Below, one piece after another: positions 1-13,974 of a DNA stretch of 64,000 bases. The stretch is from Leptasterias polaris (Eukaryota > Echinodermata > Asteroidea > Forcipulatida > Asteriidae): the NCBI GenBank assembly GCA_037783415.1, contig JAZGTN010000065.1:186001-250000 (forward strand), given 5' to 3'. A program made the translations under genes and the position numbers. The notes beneath the pieces are model-generated. The model was not told the origin of the DNA. It was given only the letters and a program-made list of their open reading frames with translations, and ran no database searches. Numbering within the stretch: position 1 is the first letter of the stretch; each line of letters begins with the position of its first letter.

Positions 1-43
1 TAATTTATTCAACACTACTCCTACCTTACATATGGTTACAGAA

Positions 44-180
44 ATGGGTTGGACCAATCCCTAATAGCAATCTACGTTTAAAGATGATTTAAGGGTAGCT
101 TAAGGCTACAGATAAATGGGTTGGACCAATCCCTAATAGTACTACGTTTAAAGATGATTTAAGGGTAGCTTAAGGCTACA
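44..180. repeat. Tandem duplication, about 70 bp x 2
   Basis: Two adjacent copies begin with atgggttggaccaatccc at 44 and 116 and both end in taagggtagcttaaggctac. They differ by a few bases and a small indel. No coding content is seen. Confidence 0.85.
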
Positions 181-1670
181 TTAATATAGAGGATTTATAG
201 GATTTCGGCCAGAACTAGCAACAATAAATAAGAGAACAAAACGAGGTACGGTGATGGTCAAAAGGTATGAAACAGATTATGGTGGAACTGCCATAAATCT
301 GTTTCATACACAGGGGCTTTTTAAAGGTCAAGTTTGCAACTTACTTGGTCATAGCAATGGGGCTCTCTCCGGCCACGCCCAGGTAAATTCTACACAGCCC
401 TCCACCTATAAAGTACAACCTTTCTCTACAACCTTTGTCTAGCACAGCACCCAGCAGACTGCCTGCACATGGTTTTTTGAATAGGCCTCCACACACCAAG
501 TAAACAAAAGAAAAGAACAATACCTGGGCTGGACTGGTCCACACCATGCCAAGGTGTGATTGATGTGAGGGGCGGACTGAACCAAAATATAGGAAGGGTA
601 GCAGGAAGGCGGAGGGGAAATTTTACTACACGATTAACATGCAGCAAACGGCCGTAGATAGAACGCTATCTCGACATGACAACAGTCTAAAAATAGCACA
701 TGGTGCCCATAAGCAAAAATCACCTCCAAAGGTTCAAAGGTCGGAAGTCCTATTATCACCAACGCATGTGAAGCACGAGTTGCTGTTCGTTCTCTACGGA
801 TGTGCAGACCGTATTGTACGTACCATGTATCACACAATGTACACAGTAATGGCAACCTTCCGCTTCTTTCGCGATAAACTTATTGGTGTTTTTACACACG
901 GAATACCGTGATTTGATAGGATTTTTCAAAGGGTTTGAGGTGCAGAAGTTATCTGTAGGTAACAGAGGCACTCGTATTCATTTTCAAAGGTATGTTGTGA
1001 TTGTTTTCAATCACTTTTGTAGTATTTTTCCCCATTGAGATGACAGCACAGTTGAGAGAACTTGTGTGCACAACTTTCCACGTAACAAACGTGCGCAAAC
1101 AATGTTTTCAAATTTTCGTTGATTTCTCTTTCTCTCACATGTACATCAACAAATTTTATTTCCATGCTAATTTTAACCTCTTAGTGATGTTATTTATCAG
1201 AAAGGAAGTCGCCAATGTAAAATAGATATATTTTGGCACTTGAATTTACAAAAACAATATTTTGAAAAATGTTACCCCTGTTGGCCTGTTTTGGCTTGTT
1301 TCTCCGTAATGAAATTTCCGACAAACGACTCATTTAGCTTGATCGCATCACATAACACCTACAATTTTTAAGAGTGTAGTGAATATTAATTTACTGATAC
1401 ATAATAAACCAGTCAGGCGTGACCATAGTGGCTGGGCAGCAACCTGCCTTGCCATGCAGCAGTCCACTGTCTACCATTTGTTTTTAAGCAGTCAATTGAT
1501 TAGCTCTCTATCGTTGTCTATAAGCACAACGGCACTCACAAATGGGAATTCACAAGTGTTACAAATTAGGAAGGAAAACAGCAATTACAACAAGAGTGGA
1601 TTTTTGTTGCATTCCTTTGACAAGGTTCAGGAGTACAAAGTAGAGGAATTGCAAAAATCCTCTTTAGCGT
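181..1670. other. Non-coding stretch, no gene seen
   Basis: No exon, RNA gene or clear repeat was recognised on either strand. Short open frames overlap on opposite strands and look accidental. It is most likely intron of the ROPN1L gene, whose later exons lie beyond the left edge. Confidence 0.5.
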
Positions 1671-2003
1671 GCCATAGCCGAGTGGTTAAGAGCATCGGAT
1701 TCAAGTTCTGGTGGTTTAGTCATCGGGGTGTGGGTTCGAGTCCCGGTCATGACGCTTGTGTCCTTGAGCAAGACACTTTGCTATAATTGCTTCTCTTCAC
1801 CCAGGGGTATAAATGGGTACCTGCAAGGGTAGAGGTTGATATTGTGTTTGAAAAAGCCTTCGGAGCGCCACGGCAGCCCAGGGTTGTATACTCCCCAGGG
1901 AGCTGAGAAAGATTAAAGGAATGTTATTGGCCCAATGACCAGGGCACTTATGTAAAGCGCATTGAGACGTTATTGTGAAATGCGCTATAGAAGAACTATA
2001 AAG
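1671..2003 (+). mobile_element. tRNA-Leu-derived SINE
   Basis: The 5' head resembles a class II tRNA: an A-box-like tagccgagtggttaagagc, an anticodon arm with CAA in the loop (gattcaagttctgg, as in tRNA-Leu-CAA), a variable arm, and a B-box gggttcgagtcccgg. The body carries 'tgtccttgagcaagacact' and 'cacccaggggtataaatggg', and the 3' end is an 'aatgcgctatag' tail. The 3' end lies about 20 nt from the 5' splice site of the second ROPN1L coding exon. Confidence 0.85.
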
Positions 2004-2025
2004 ACGATGGTCGTCCAATGCATAC

Positions 2026-3499
<1,474 letters not shown>

Positions 3500-4038
3500 T
3501 TAATTTGGTAATTCACTTTATTCACAGTTACGAGTACAATCATGATTGTTAGTGTTGGTACACTAGTTAAGTCATTTTTATACTCTAATTTGTGACCAAA
3601 ATGTCACTGGACACTGTCACTTCTTGAGTTTTACTTTTGTTAGTATAGTGTTATCGAGGTAATTCAGTCAGTTTAACTCATCATGCTAACTCATACAAAA
3701 TCCGAAACTACAAATTGGGTCTAATTTTACCTTGACATTAGTACTAGTACTATAGTAGTAGTAGCGGTATTACTGTTAGTGTTACCAACAAATATTCACC
3801 ATGATATTTGACATGTCATTAGGCTGATTTTATCCCTTGTTCGTTGGATGAAGCCAATTTTCATTCTCTTCTCTCACTAGCCCCACCACTCCAGGCACCA
3901 GTGTAGCTAACCCTTCTTTTGCCACACGAATTTCTTGCCACACTCTCTCACTGGGCCCAATTTAAATTTATTAGAAAATGATGATAAATTGATAGTAGGC
4001 CTGCTTAATGAGCAAAACATGTTGCTTACCCATTTCTA

Positions 4039-4101
4039 GTTGCGATAATTGTAACCCACCATCCTCCCGACAGTCGGGAGGAGGGTTACAATTATCGCAA
4101 C
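4039..4101. repeat. Hairpin, near-perfect inverted repeat
   Basis: The left arm gttgcgataattgtaaccc is the exact reverse complement of the right end gggttacaattatcgcaac. The inner arms ctcccgac/gtcgggag also pair, leaving almost no loop. It is probably a very small MITE. Confidence 0.9.
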
Positions 4102-4283
4102 TAACCAAATTTCTGCCATATAAAAATAAACAGGAAACTATTTCAAGCACAGATGGATATGTGACGTGGCATTTTGGCCGACCTTATTCTGGTATTAAAA
4201 CATAATTTTGTTTTACTTTAGTTTTAGCCCCATGGCATGGAGGCCATTTATTTACATTGTAGCCTACGTCATGGCAATACAAT

Positions 4284-4446
4284 AGATCGATCCATTAAGC
4301 CCCGCCTCCTTACGAGTTGACCAATCACAGCCGCGAAACCCGATCACCATATTAGTGCAAAGATCACCAAACGGCTCAAATGCTGATCAGATTTCGCAGT
4401 TGTGATTGGTCAATGAGAAATGGGCGTGGCTTAATGGATCGGTGTA
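4284..4446. mobile_element. MITE with imperfect terminal inverted repeats
   Basis: Outer arms cgatccattaagcc (4288-4301) and ggcttaatggatcg (4428-4441) are exact inverted repeats. Pairing continues inward: gaccaatcaca/tgtgattggtc. The interior carries no ORF. Confidence 0.8.
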
Positions 4447-4890
4447 TTACAAGCAGCTCTCCTCTACTCTCTAGTCTAAGAAATTGGGCCCAGGTCTCGA
4501 TTTCACACAGCATTATTAATATTAGGCCTAGCCTATGCCAGACACACTTTTCCCTTGGCCTTAGGCAGCAACTAAGATTGTACAAACAACAAGATCAATC
4601 TCAATCTGACTCTTTCTTTGTGAAATCGACCCATGCTGTTGGATTCTCAGCTTCTGAAGTTCTGTCGTCTGTCGCTTTGAAGTTTGTCACTAATTGACAT
4701 TCGAATATTCTATTCATTCTAATTTCTATTTTCAAATGAGTAGGCCTATCACGACACTAGTACTTTAGTAGTACCACTACTAGTAGTAGTACATGTAGTT
4801 TTCTACTCCATTGAATGATTCATGATCAGCTGTTCATGATTATTGTTTAATTTGGGAACAGTAAAGGTAACATCACTCGTTTAACTCACC

Positions 4891-5398
4891 TCGAATAGTT
4901 GAACTTACAAATTAAACAGTCGAAAAGTTAATCAATTTTAAGCAAACGTTTACACCGGTTATTCTCGGACATCGACAGCAACTTTGGTCAACTTTGCTTT
5001 GGTTGTACGGTTGGTAAGGGCAACCTAATGTGCGCATGCTCGCCTTGAGCGATACACGTTTCTATTTGGAACATATATTTCATGATTTGTTTAACTACCG
5101 TCATAATAACATTCTTAGATTTTGTAATTGTATTTGTTGATTAAAAATGGTTTTATCAATCAAATTATCTGCTTTCACTTGTGAATTAAGCCATAATAGT
5201 GATTCAGTTTAGAGTTCTACATAGGGATACAAAAACTCCATACGCACTGTCAAAAATGCATAACAGATATTTCATGTCAGATGTAAAGACTCTTGAGGGC
5301 GCTGTTTATGGAAAAAGGTTTTCCCTTTTTTCGTCTGCTTTTTGCGCACGTGTAGTGTTACTGTTAGTGTACTGCTAGTGCTAGTGATTGTGATCAAA
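4891..5398. promoter_or_regulatory. Intergenic region between divergent ROPN1L and THYN1
   Basis: The genes diverge from this interval. On the minus side a GTGAGT donor at 4884-4889 suggests a non-coding first exon of ROPN1L; on the plus side the THYN1 ATG is at 5399. If both start here, the two transcripts share a promoter of roughly 400 bp. No TATA box stands out. The start sites themselves are inference. Confidence 0.4.
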
Positions 5399-8300
5399 AT
5401 GCCACCGAGAAAAAGACAAAAAACAGGTACTGTAAGGTTTATCATTGATATTGAATAAATTGGTTACGAACAGTTTCCAAGTCAGAGAGCAATGGATTTA
5501 CCAGGATTTAGTCATGTTAGTCATGTTACTGTTAGTGGTTTTGGAATGTTTGAGTGCGCGCGCGGGGCAGCCCAGTCAATACTAACTACTATCCTAACTA
5601 ACTCAGTAACTGTACATTGTCATAAGCCTAGGCTGGACTCCCTTCCATTGCAAACAAAGCCCAACAGGAGACTGGCGTCAGACGGGGTCTATAATGACAA
5701 ATGTACATTTCACTACCAAAAAATACTTCTCAAACATGTCAAAATGGCTCAAAATTAATAATTCTGCTATGTTTAGCATACGAACCTGCACTTAACTAGT
5801 CATAGTTCAGAGTTAAAATGTGAAGCATAGCTTGATGTTGGACCAATGTCTTCAGAGCAGAAGGCACGAGGATCGGTTTGTGTCCCACTTCCAATTTTGT
5901 TTTTCATCCCCAAATTTAAGATTACTCTTCTTTTACTAAATTGAATCCTGTATTTCAATTGATATCAAAACCTTTGATCCTTTTAAAAATTTGTTGGCTC
6001 CCAAGGATTTTGTTTTAATTGAAATAAATAATGTCCAAATTTCATAACTGGTCTGATCTTGTGACCGCGAAGTCGCAAGGACAATGTTGGCCCGGAACCA
6101 GAATGAACTTAAGTCCCCAAAAACATGATCAGTGCCAATCCCTGAAATTAACATTTGCTAAAGTGATATCTCGTGCCGGGAATAAATCCACTAGCCTTCC
6201 ATAAAAAACTGCATGTGCACTCAAAGCTTTTTTTATTCTTTTTAGTTTATGAATGTTTTTTACTTTATTTTTTAACACAATAATTTTTAACCTTTAGTTA
6301 AAAAATAATTCTTGTTAAAGATGATTCTGGCACTGAGAAGCGGACTACAAGAAAGGTGAACCAGAAAAAGAGCAAAGATGTGAAAAACAGCACGAGTAAT
6401 AAAGCAGCATCCAAAAGTAGTACTCCTAGTAGCAGTGGAGCAAGTAGTAGTACAGCTACATACACAAGATGGCTGATGAAATCGGAACCAGAGAGCCGCT
6501 TTGAGAATGGCGTGGATGTCAAAGTATGGGAACAAAGATTTCTCATTCCTTAGAATTAGAATAAAGACAATAAAACTTTGATGTTGAACAATAGTTCATT
6601 TTCCTTTGAAACAAAAGAAGTGTTCTTGGCAAACAAAATGATTGTTTTTATTAATCTCTGCATCAGGCAATTTCCTGATATTTAATCAACCTTGGTTTTT
6701 TTTCCAACTGAACAGTTCATGCCTCAATTTTGGGAAATCCTCAAGACCGCAGGGCTTTGTAGTTCAGAATTTTTACTGGACCCATACAAGACCACTCATG
6801 CCCATACACAATTCTGAATGAATGTGTACGGCACAACTGTACAAGGCATAGCCCATCTGGAGGTTGCTATACAAAATCTTGCCCTGAACCTAGCCCTGGT
6901 TGTTATCCCCAAACAATGTGATGTACGCAGTGCTGTCTTTAGTCTGGGGAATCCAAATTAAGTGTTCACTTCATAGTGTTAGCCAAAGGGGTGTCTGGGT
7001 GTCTTTTGGGCAATCCCTGTTTTAAATTTGGACACCCTGTTTTATCTGTCTTTTTTATCTGTCAAATGTGTTATAAGTGAACAATTTGGACACTTGTTTT
7101 TAATATTTCCAGCAAATTTGACACCCTTTTACCAAACCATGGCTCAAACCTTGGTTCGCTTGTGACTAACCAAGTCATTACAATATTCAAAATCTAACTT
7201 GCAATATCTTAATTAAAGAAGACTCTCTGTTCGTCTTTCTCCAGTTTGGACTTGAAGACCTGAAGAAGGAACCCAATCAGACAGCATGCTGGGATGGAGT
7301 CAGGAATTATCAAGCCCGGAACTTCCTTCGAGATCAGATGAAAGTTGGACACAAGGCTTTTTTCTATCACAGCAATACCAAAGTACCAGGGATAGCTGGT
7401 ATTGTAGAGGTAAATTTTGATAATAATAATAATAATAATAAACAGTTCTTTATCACACCCAAGATGGGCATCTTAGAGCGCCCTACAAGATATGCAGAGC
7501 TATGTATGAAATATAAGGCCAAATAAATAAAAAAAAACAGTTGATCGTCCTGATTTTTCCAAAAAGAGGAGGATGAGGGCCTTTTTATTGTTTATTTATT
7601 TATTTTTTTCCAAGATGGCCGCCAAGTATTTCAATTCAAACAGGCCACCAATTCTTCAGTTTGAAATCACTGCTAACTTTCTTTATATCTATTTGTTGCA
7701 TGATGAGGTAAGTTTACATCAAAAATTAAAATATATATGTCAAGGGTGGATTAAAAATACAAACAATTTTTATTAATTTTTATTTATTATAGGAAAAATC
7801 GAGAAAAAAAAAAAAATTAAAAAAAGGATGCGGCCTCAAAAAAGGATGCAGGCGGGGACGATCAACTGGTATTTTGTTTTACTTGGCCTAAAGGTTAACA
7901 CCAACTTATTTACATAGCACCATCTGTAACAGTTTATGGGGTGCTGAGGCGCAATCTGCAGCAAACCATACCAGAAAACATCCGGGGGAACCCCTTTTCT
8001 TAAGTGATTGGGTTCTTTTATTTATGTGCATTACACAATAATAATGGCTTCTTATATAGCGCTCATATCCGTCACTCAGTGACGCTCAAGGCGCTTCAAC
8101 AGTCAATATTTTCCTGCAAGGTATATATGTGGAGCTACTTTTTGAATTTTGAGGCCTATTTCTTTACATAGCACCATGTAATGGTTTACAAGGTGCTGTG
8201 GCGCAATATGCAGCCAATCAAACCAGGAACACCGGGGCAAACCCCTTCTCTTTTCGATAAGTGCACTGGGTTCTTTACGTGCATTACACAACACACGGGA

Positions 8301-11300
8301 CCAACGGCTTTACGTCCCATCCGAAGGACGAAGCAATAATGGTTAAGTGTCTTGCTTAATAAGGACACAAGTGTCACGACCGGGACTCGAACCCACACTC
8401 TGCTGAACAGAAACACCAGAGCTTGAGTCCGGTGCTCTTATCCGCTCGGCCACGACACTAACCCAAAACACAGGACTTGGGGTTTCACGTCCCATCCGCA
8501 GCACAAAGCAATTATGGTAAAGTATCTTGCTCAAGGACACAACTGTCATGACTGGGACTCGAACCCACACTCTGCCTAGTGCTCTTAACTACACAGCCTT
8601 GACACGCTTATTGATTCAAACAATTGATTCAAACAATTGATTCAAACAATTGATTCAAACAATTGATTCAAACAATTGATTCAAACAATTGATTCAAACA
8701 ATTGATTCAAACAATTGATTCAAACAATTGATTCTTATTTGCTGGTAGTTTCTTTTTAAATGTTGATTATTGATTGTCATCTTGTGTAATATAGAAGATG
8801 CCCCGAGATCGATTTCTTGTGTCAATTATTTTGTCAAAAGATGTGATCAACATTTGTTTGATTTGATCACAGATCACACAAGAGGGTTACGTGGACCACA
8901 CCCAATTTGATAAGAAGGATCCACACTATGACAGGTAAATCAATCAATCAATTAATCAAGCAATAAATCAGTCATCACTTACACTGGGCTCAAATTTCAA
9001 GAAAATATCAATATGTAAGACTACATGGCTTTTAGCTCAAAACTTTCAATGGACCAGAAATATTCTTAGAACGAACCTGGTACTTTTTTTTTTTAAAAAA
9101 ACAAACCTAATTCCCTGTTTCTGAAGACATCACTCTGTCTACTACAATTAAGAATTTGTGTGTCATCTTTTATTCCAACATGAACATGTCAGCTCAAGTC
9201 ACTTCTATATGCCGGTCTGTAAATTTCACCCTTTGGAACATTTCTAGAGTTCGTCGTTTCATAGACCAGGACAGTTGCAATCATGCCATGCGAGCTCTTA
9301 TTTTATCCAGACTGGACTATGCCAACTCTCTGCTATCTGGATGCAGCATGAGCAACATCACATGTTTACAAAATAGGTCTGCTCGCATAATTTTCCAGGT
9401 TGCAAAACATCATTCATCTGCACCGCTGCTTAAAACACTCCACTGCATGGCTTCCGGTTGATAAAATAATAGCTTTCAAAACACTGCTTTATGTTCACAA
9501 ATCTCTCAATGGTCATGCTCCAACATATCTCAATGACTGTCTTTCTGTCTACATACCTGGTAGGGAAGGCCTTCGATCAGCTAAAAATACAACTCGGCTG
9601 GTCTCGCCTATAGACTTGTTGGTATAGTGGGTCTTTTAGTGTTTCTGACCCCAAATTATATAATAATTTTTTATATAATAATTTGGGAGACTAATCATCC
9701 TTACTGGCAGCTAAGAGCTGAATTGCGAAGGACGCGGCTACAACGTGTTCGAGAAGCAGGCATGCAAGGGTGCCTTTGGCAGCCAGCCACATCAACCCAT
9801 TATGACCACGGAGCACAGCCAGAGATCGAAAGTGTTTGATTTTTTTTTGATTATTTTTTTTTTTCCGAGGGAGGAAAACCGGATGGTCTGGAAAACCCTC
9901 GTGGCACAGCAGAGAACCAACGCACAACTCAACTCACATATGGCCCTGGCCGGGTATCGAACCTGGGTCACCTTGGTGAGAGGCGAGCGCTTTACGCACA
10001 AGCCAACCATGCCACCATATGGAATGATAATACCACATTCAAACACCAGTTGAAGGCACACCTGTTTTGTTAATGATGTTTATTCATGATTGCTTATTTT
10101 TGTCTGTTTTCACAAATGTTGTGTATATTTTTCTGAAGGTTTTCATATTGTAAAGCACTATGATTATGCCTCTTTTGGAATAGCGCTATATAAGCACTGT
10201 TTATTATTTATTATTATTTCTTTCTGCTTGTTCAACTTTTAAGTTTTAATCCTTGTCCAACTTTTACAAAAATGACAACCCCCAGTCATTTTCAACTTGT
10301 CCTACTGCACCAGACATCTGGTTTCTTTATTCTGGGATTATCAACTGATCTCGTTGTCTTTGTTTCAGCTCGAGCAAAAAAGACAACCCTCGCTGGTTCA
10401 TGGTCGACGTCAAATACGTACGTGACACAAAACGCTACATCTCACTGCCAGAACTCAAGGGACTGTATCAAAAACATTCAAAAAGCCAGGGACCCTTGAG
10501 AAATATAGCTCTGTTCACACGAGCAAGACTGTCGGTACAGCCACTTACAGAAGGTAATTAATTAATAAACATTGTTTGTTTCTTTCCCACCCAAGATGTG
10601 TCCTCCCTACTTAAATTTATTTTGGGTTGAACAAAGAACAATTTACAAGTGTGGGATTGGAACCTGCGACCTCCGGATTAACGAGCCAATGCTTGACCAA
10701 CTAAGCCATCTAGCCCTAATGATGGTGGTCGCCCTAATTTTGTCAATATGTTTGCTAAGGTTGCCAGACAAAATAGGGAGACCACCAATAAAGGACTAGA
10801 TAGCTTAGTTAGTAACCCTTTCCTTACTGAATTGTTTGGACATAAACAACTGCTGATAACCGCATTGTTTGACCACTCAAGCGTGAAGCACACATTCTTA
10901 CACAACAAAAAGCTTTCGTTCAAAGGCCATTTTTACAAACTCCATTATCTCCTTGAAGATATTGTTTTACAGCAAAATAAGTAATCAAAAAGTTCTCACT
11001 TATTGAATTCCCCATCATATAATCAAAAACAAATTGAGATCGGTCAATAAATGTCAAAGTTCTTTGTCTTTCTTTCCTCGGTGTGATCTGTAATCTCAAA
11101 CACTTTTTTGTACACAACCATATGGCGCTCCGTAGGTGTTTGGCATTTCGGATCTTTCAACTCCAGTTTGGAGAGATTGCAAAATAGCAACCTTATTTTA
11201 TTTGAGCATCATTGGAAAGATCCCATCTTTCCCTTTCCAATGATGGTAAGCTTGGGTATGGAGGGCGAACATGGACAAAACTACAGCTTTATTACAAATG

Positions 11301-11511
11301 GCCTTTGTGCTCAGGCTTGAGTGCTTTTTTGTGTGTAAGCTTGGTCGACTAAAGTCGCCAATGGTAAGGAAAGGGTTAATCCAGAGGTCGCAGGTTCAAG
11401 AGCCGCTCTTGTAAATTTTTCAGTGTTCAACCCAAAATGATTTATTGATTCTTTTTTTTTGTAGAGGAGTTTGACTTCATCCTTAGCCTTGAGGAACAAC
11501 CTGGACCATGA
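5399..11511 (+). CDS. THYN1: Thymocyte nuclear protein 1 (EVE-domain protein)
   Basis: Complete six-exon coding region, 229 residues (human protein 225). Exons: 5399-5426, 6321-6523, 7245-7409, 8873-8934, 10369-10553, 11465-11511; every intron is GT-AG and every junction is in phase. Residues 1-59 are basic and Ser/Thr-rich (MPPRKRQKTDD start), probably disordered with nuclear-localisation potential. The EVE domain (PUA-like fold) runs from about residue 60 to 225, opening with RWLMKSEPESRFENGVDVK, then CWDGVRNYQARNFLRD, AFFYHSNTKVPGIAG, HTQFDKKDPHYD and PLTEEEFDFILSLEE. EVE proteins are thought to bind modified nucleobases, and mammalian THYN1 is nuclear; the biochemical role here is inferred. 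The exon 2 acceptor at 6319-6320 was chosen because the alternative at 6296-6297 leads straight to a stop. Introns hold SINE, LINE and minisatellite insertions. Confidence 0.96.
7539..7867. mobile_element. MITE, 'gttgatcgtcc' family
   Basis: Ends agttgatcgtcc and ggacgatcaact are inverted repeats. The interior is A/T-rich and includes 'caagatggccgccaagta'. It is the same family as 26512-27005 and probably the fragments around 24235-24310 and 24840-24895. It lies in THYN1 intron 3. Confidence 0.75.
8039..8456 (-). mobile_element. tRNA-Leu-derived SINE, full length
   Basis: In minus orientation: tRNA head gtgtcgtggccgagcggata with B-box gggttcgagtcccgg, then a body containing 'cacttaaccattattgcttc', 'gtgcattacacaac' in reverse and the tail 'gcgctatataagaagcc' next to an (ATT)n run. 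It is almost identical to the copy at 49191-49616. It lies in THYN1 intron 3. Confidence 0.9.
8457..8608 (-). mobile_element. tRNA-Leu SINE fragment
   Basis: A second, truncated and more diverged copy of the same SINE head directly abuts the full-length one: tcatgactgggactcgaacc is its B-box in reverse, and the A-box side is decayed. Confidence 0.75.
8610..8735. repeat. 13-bp minisatellite, about 9.6 copies
   Basis: The unit attgattcaaaca repeats without visible variation. It lies in THYN1 intron 3, about 140 bp upstream of exon 4. Confidence 0.95.
9141..10225 (+). pseudogene. CR1/L2-like LINE 3' end, broken and interrupted
   Basis: Decayed C-terminal part of a non-LTR reverse transcriptase. 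Recognisable blocks in order are ISRVRRFIDQD, ALILSRLDYANSLLSG, LQNRSARIIF, then after a frameshift near 9450 WLPVDKIIAFKTLLYVHKSL, NGHAPTYLNDCL and SFSVSDPKLYNN. The expected 'WN...FK..LK.HLF' end reappears at 10018-10060 after an insertion of about 340 bp. The 3' tail includes 'gcgctatataag' and a TTA/TTATT run, typical of L2/CR1-type tails. It lies in THYN1 intron 4 and is a non-functional remnant. Confidence 0.85.
9690..10017 (-). mobile_element. tRNA-headed SINE (different family) inserted in LINE remnant
   Basis: Reading the minus strand, the head contains ggttggcttgtgcgtaaagc, the anticodon-arm region gcctctcaccaaggtgaccc and the B-box aggttcgatacccgg, followed by a body reaching 'ctgccagtaaggatg'. 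It interrupts the LINE reading between NN and WN. It is distinct from the tRNA-Leu SINE. Confidence 0.7.
10590..10790 (-). mobile_element. Head of the 'gatagctcagttggt' tRNA-like repeat
   Basis: In minus orientation: agatggcttagttggtcaag, gttaatccggaggtcgcagg, ttccaatcccacac and then 'ttgttcaaccc'. This matches the A unit of the composite repeat seen at 48045-48515. It lies in THYN1 intron 5. Confidence 0.65.
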
Positions 11512-11601
11512 GAACTTACTGATTGATAAAACACTGTCAGTAAATCAACTTGAAATCAACAGAACTCAAGAAGACTTGTGATAACATGAGTGACGTACCC
11601 C

Positions 11602-11735
11602 CGACTCGTTCTTAAACAACCGTTTAAAACCTTGCAGGTTCGTGGCCGTGCGATAAAGGCCCTCGCCTTCGGCTCGGGCCTTTATCGCACGGCCACGACC
11701 CTGCCGGTTTTAAACGGCCGTTTAAGAACTCGTCG
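11602..11735. repeat. 134-bp foldback in the THYN1 3' region
   Basis: Left arm cgactcgttcttaaac pairs with right arm gtttaagaactcgtcg (one mismatch). The inner arms cgtggccgtgcgataaaggc/gcctttatcgcacggccacg are exact. It lies 91 nt after the THYN1 stop codon, so it would form a long stem in the transcript if it lies within the 3' UTR. Confidence 0.9.
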
Positions 11736-12049
11736 CTACCCTTTTATTCCCTTATTCAAGTAGACCCTTGTCATTTGATTGAATGATTTTTGGTCACATG
11801 GCATTCATTATTCAAACCATCACATGACCCATGTCTGCGTGCATTTTGGTACTATTCAACATGCATTTCCGTCATGTCTTTTTTGTCTACCGTCAACTCT
11901 CGTTATAACAAGATCACTGGGACTGGCCAAACCTCTTTATAACAGGAACGTTGTGATAAGGGGACAGCAAAACAAAGAAACACAAAGCAGAAAAGAGATT
12001 CAGGACTTCACAATGTACTCTTTGTAAGCAGAACCTCTTTATAACAGTG

Positions 12050-12400
12050 CTGTTTATAGATGATGTGACCTGTGACATCACATGTTTACAAAAGAGCCAC
12101 AAAGCCTGGACTTCCTGCAGGCACAGTTTGTACACAGATCAATGGAAGAAAACAACAAATCTTATGTTTTATGGAGATTGCACTGTCGGATTTTTCTCAA
12201 CTTTTGATATGAAGAAAGGGGGGACATCTCAAAAGCTGTACAGCTGTTGCAAATTTTGAATTTATGTGAAAATTATGACACAAAATGTAAATTTTCCCAT
12301 ATAGCCTGTGTAGTATCTTGCCCGGCAGGAAACGCTTTAAAATGTACAAGGTCACCACTCTGTAAACAAATGTAACATGGTCTATATAACGAGTGTTGAC
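12050..12400 (+). repeat. Dispersed repeat with 'gatgtgacctgtgacatcac'
   Basis: Contains in order gatgtgacctgtgacatcac, ctggacttcctgcaggcaca, gatatgaagaaagggggg and gtagtatcttgccc. Related copies lie at 25420-25625, 44325-44645 and 57720-58050. No ORF is seen. Confidence 0.75.
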
Positions 12401-12416
12401 TGTATTGCACACACTA

Positions 12417-12728
12417 TAGCCCTTTTCTCTATTCCCCGTGGGCAACCCCGTGGAATAACGGTCGGCCTTTTCACACTATGATCGCTTAACCCCCTGTCTT
12501 CCCCGGCAAGTGGGTATACCCCGGGGAATAACCACCCCTGCTCCGGAGTAGGGGTAAGCGGTAAAATCCCAGGGTATTCTTGAAACATGCAGCAGGAACC
12601 CTGTGGAATAGGGACCTAGGCGGGGATAGTGTGAAAGTGGGCCGGGGTATCCGTAGGTTAAAAAATACCCCAGGGGCCTCCCCGGGGCTGTATTCCACGG
12701 GGTAAGAGATGCAGTGTGAAAAGGACTT
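12417..12728. mobile_element. MITE with GC-rich inverted ends
   Basis: The left end agcccttttc...ccccgtgg pairs with ccacgggg...gaaaaggact at the right. The interior is unusually GC-rich for the window and has no continuous coding sequence. Confidence 0.65.
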
Positions 12729-13599
12729 ATGTGTGTGAACCTGTTATAAACAGCAGTAGTCAGCAATGCCAAAACACAATCGTGTACATTTTGTTGGTAG
12801 TTTTTTCCCTCCAAATGACTTAGATTTACTTGGTCGTTAAAACACAAATAATGAATATTGTGCAATGGAGAAAATATCTTCATTTGATCATTTAAAAAAA
12901 CATTGTGGATGAGATCAAAAGGTCAGACAGTAGGAGGATTAACTATGTACAGTGTAGACCATGTTGATCTTGAATCTCACCGATTATGGGATTGGTTATT
13001 CCCAGGATTTGTCTTTAATTTGCCTATAAAATTGTGAACTTTATTCAACACTTCCTGCCCAACCAAAGAAGTTTACATACATGAACACTTTCTATATTTT
13101 TATAAGACGACTCCAATAAAAAAGTTTCACTTTTGTACAAATAATGTGTAAAATCTTATTTTATTACAATCCTTCTAAATAGCAGTATGATACAAGAACT
13201 CATTGCACATATTCGGTAAATTTCACACGTTTTAGCCAATTTCCAAAAGTCATGAAAGTGCCAGAGGCCACCGTGTCTGGCTTCAAGCTGAGGCTAGTGG
13301 CTTGAAGTTGTTCCATCCCAACTTAAGAATCATCCAAACTTAGTCGTGAGTTGCTACCGCGAGTGATAATGTTGGGGTGGCCCAACTAACGCTGGGAGCC
13401 AGAGATTGATCTGTCACAACCAGCCGCTGTTATACATTACATGAGATGGTCGCAACACTAGATTGCTGGTGGGTATCACGTAGGCCTACAAGCCTCAATG
13501 TAAACACAGAGAAAGTGGAGAGGATCGAAAATTACTTAGAGGCCCACCTCTTGCTGTTATCTACATTTTCTTCCTCAAATTATATTACTGTCACTATTG

Positions 13600-13974
13600 T
13601 TAAAGGCACTGAACACGTTTGGTAATTGTCAAAGACCAGTATTCCACTTGGTGTATCCCAACATATGCATAAAATAACAAGCCTGTGAAAATTTGGGCTC
13701 AATTGGTCATTGAAGTTGCAAGAAAATGATGAAAGAAAAAACACCCCTGTTGTACAAATTAGTGTGCTTTCAGATAGGAATAAAAGGCTTCTGGCCAGAA
13801 GTCTTTTATTATTTTAGTGAGAAATTACCTCTTTCTCAAAAACTACGTTACTTCAGAGGGAGTCGTTTCTCACAATGTTTTATACTATCAACAGCTCTCC
13901 GTTGGTCGTTACCAAGTAAGTTTGTATGCTAATATATATTTTGAGTAATTACCAAACGTGTACAGTGCCTTTAA
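13600..13974 (+). mobile_element. TTAA-flanked MITE, family 1
   Basis: Ends ttaaaggcactgaacacgtt and aacgtgtacagtgcctttaa are near-perfect inverted repeats bounded by TTAA, the target duplication typical of piggyBac-type transposition. Other copies: 24459-24833, 39954-40311 (inverted), 58968-59343, and a decayed one at 55500-55835. Confidence 0.85.

Noticed and set aside
6298..6320. Alternative THYN1 exon 2 start after tttag at 6297
   Set aside because: It joins in a frame with an immediate TAA; the acceptor at 6320 keeps the frame open.
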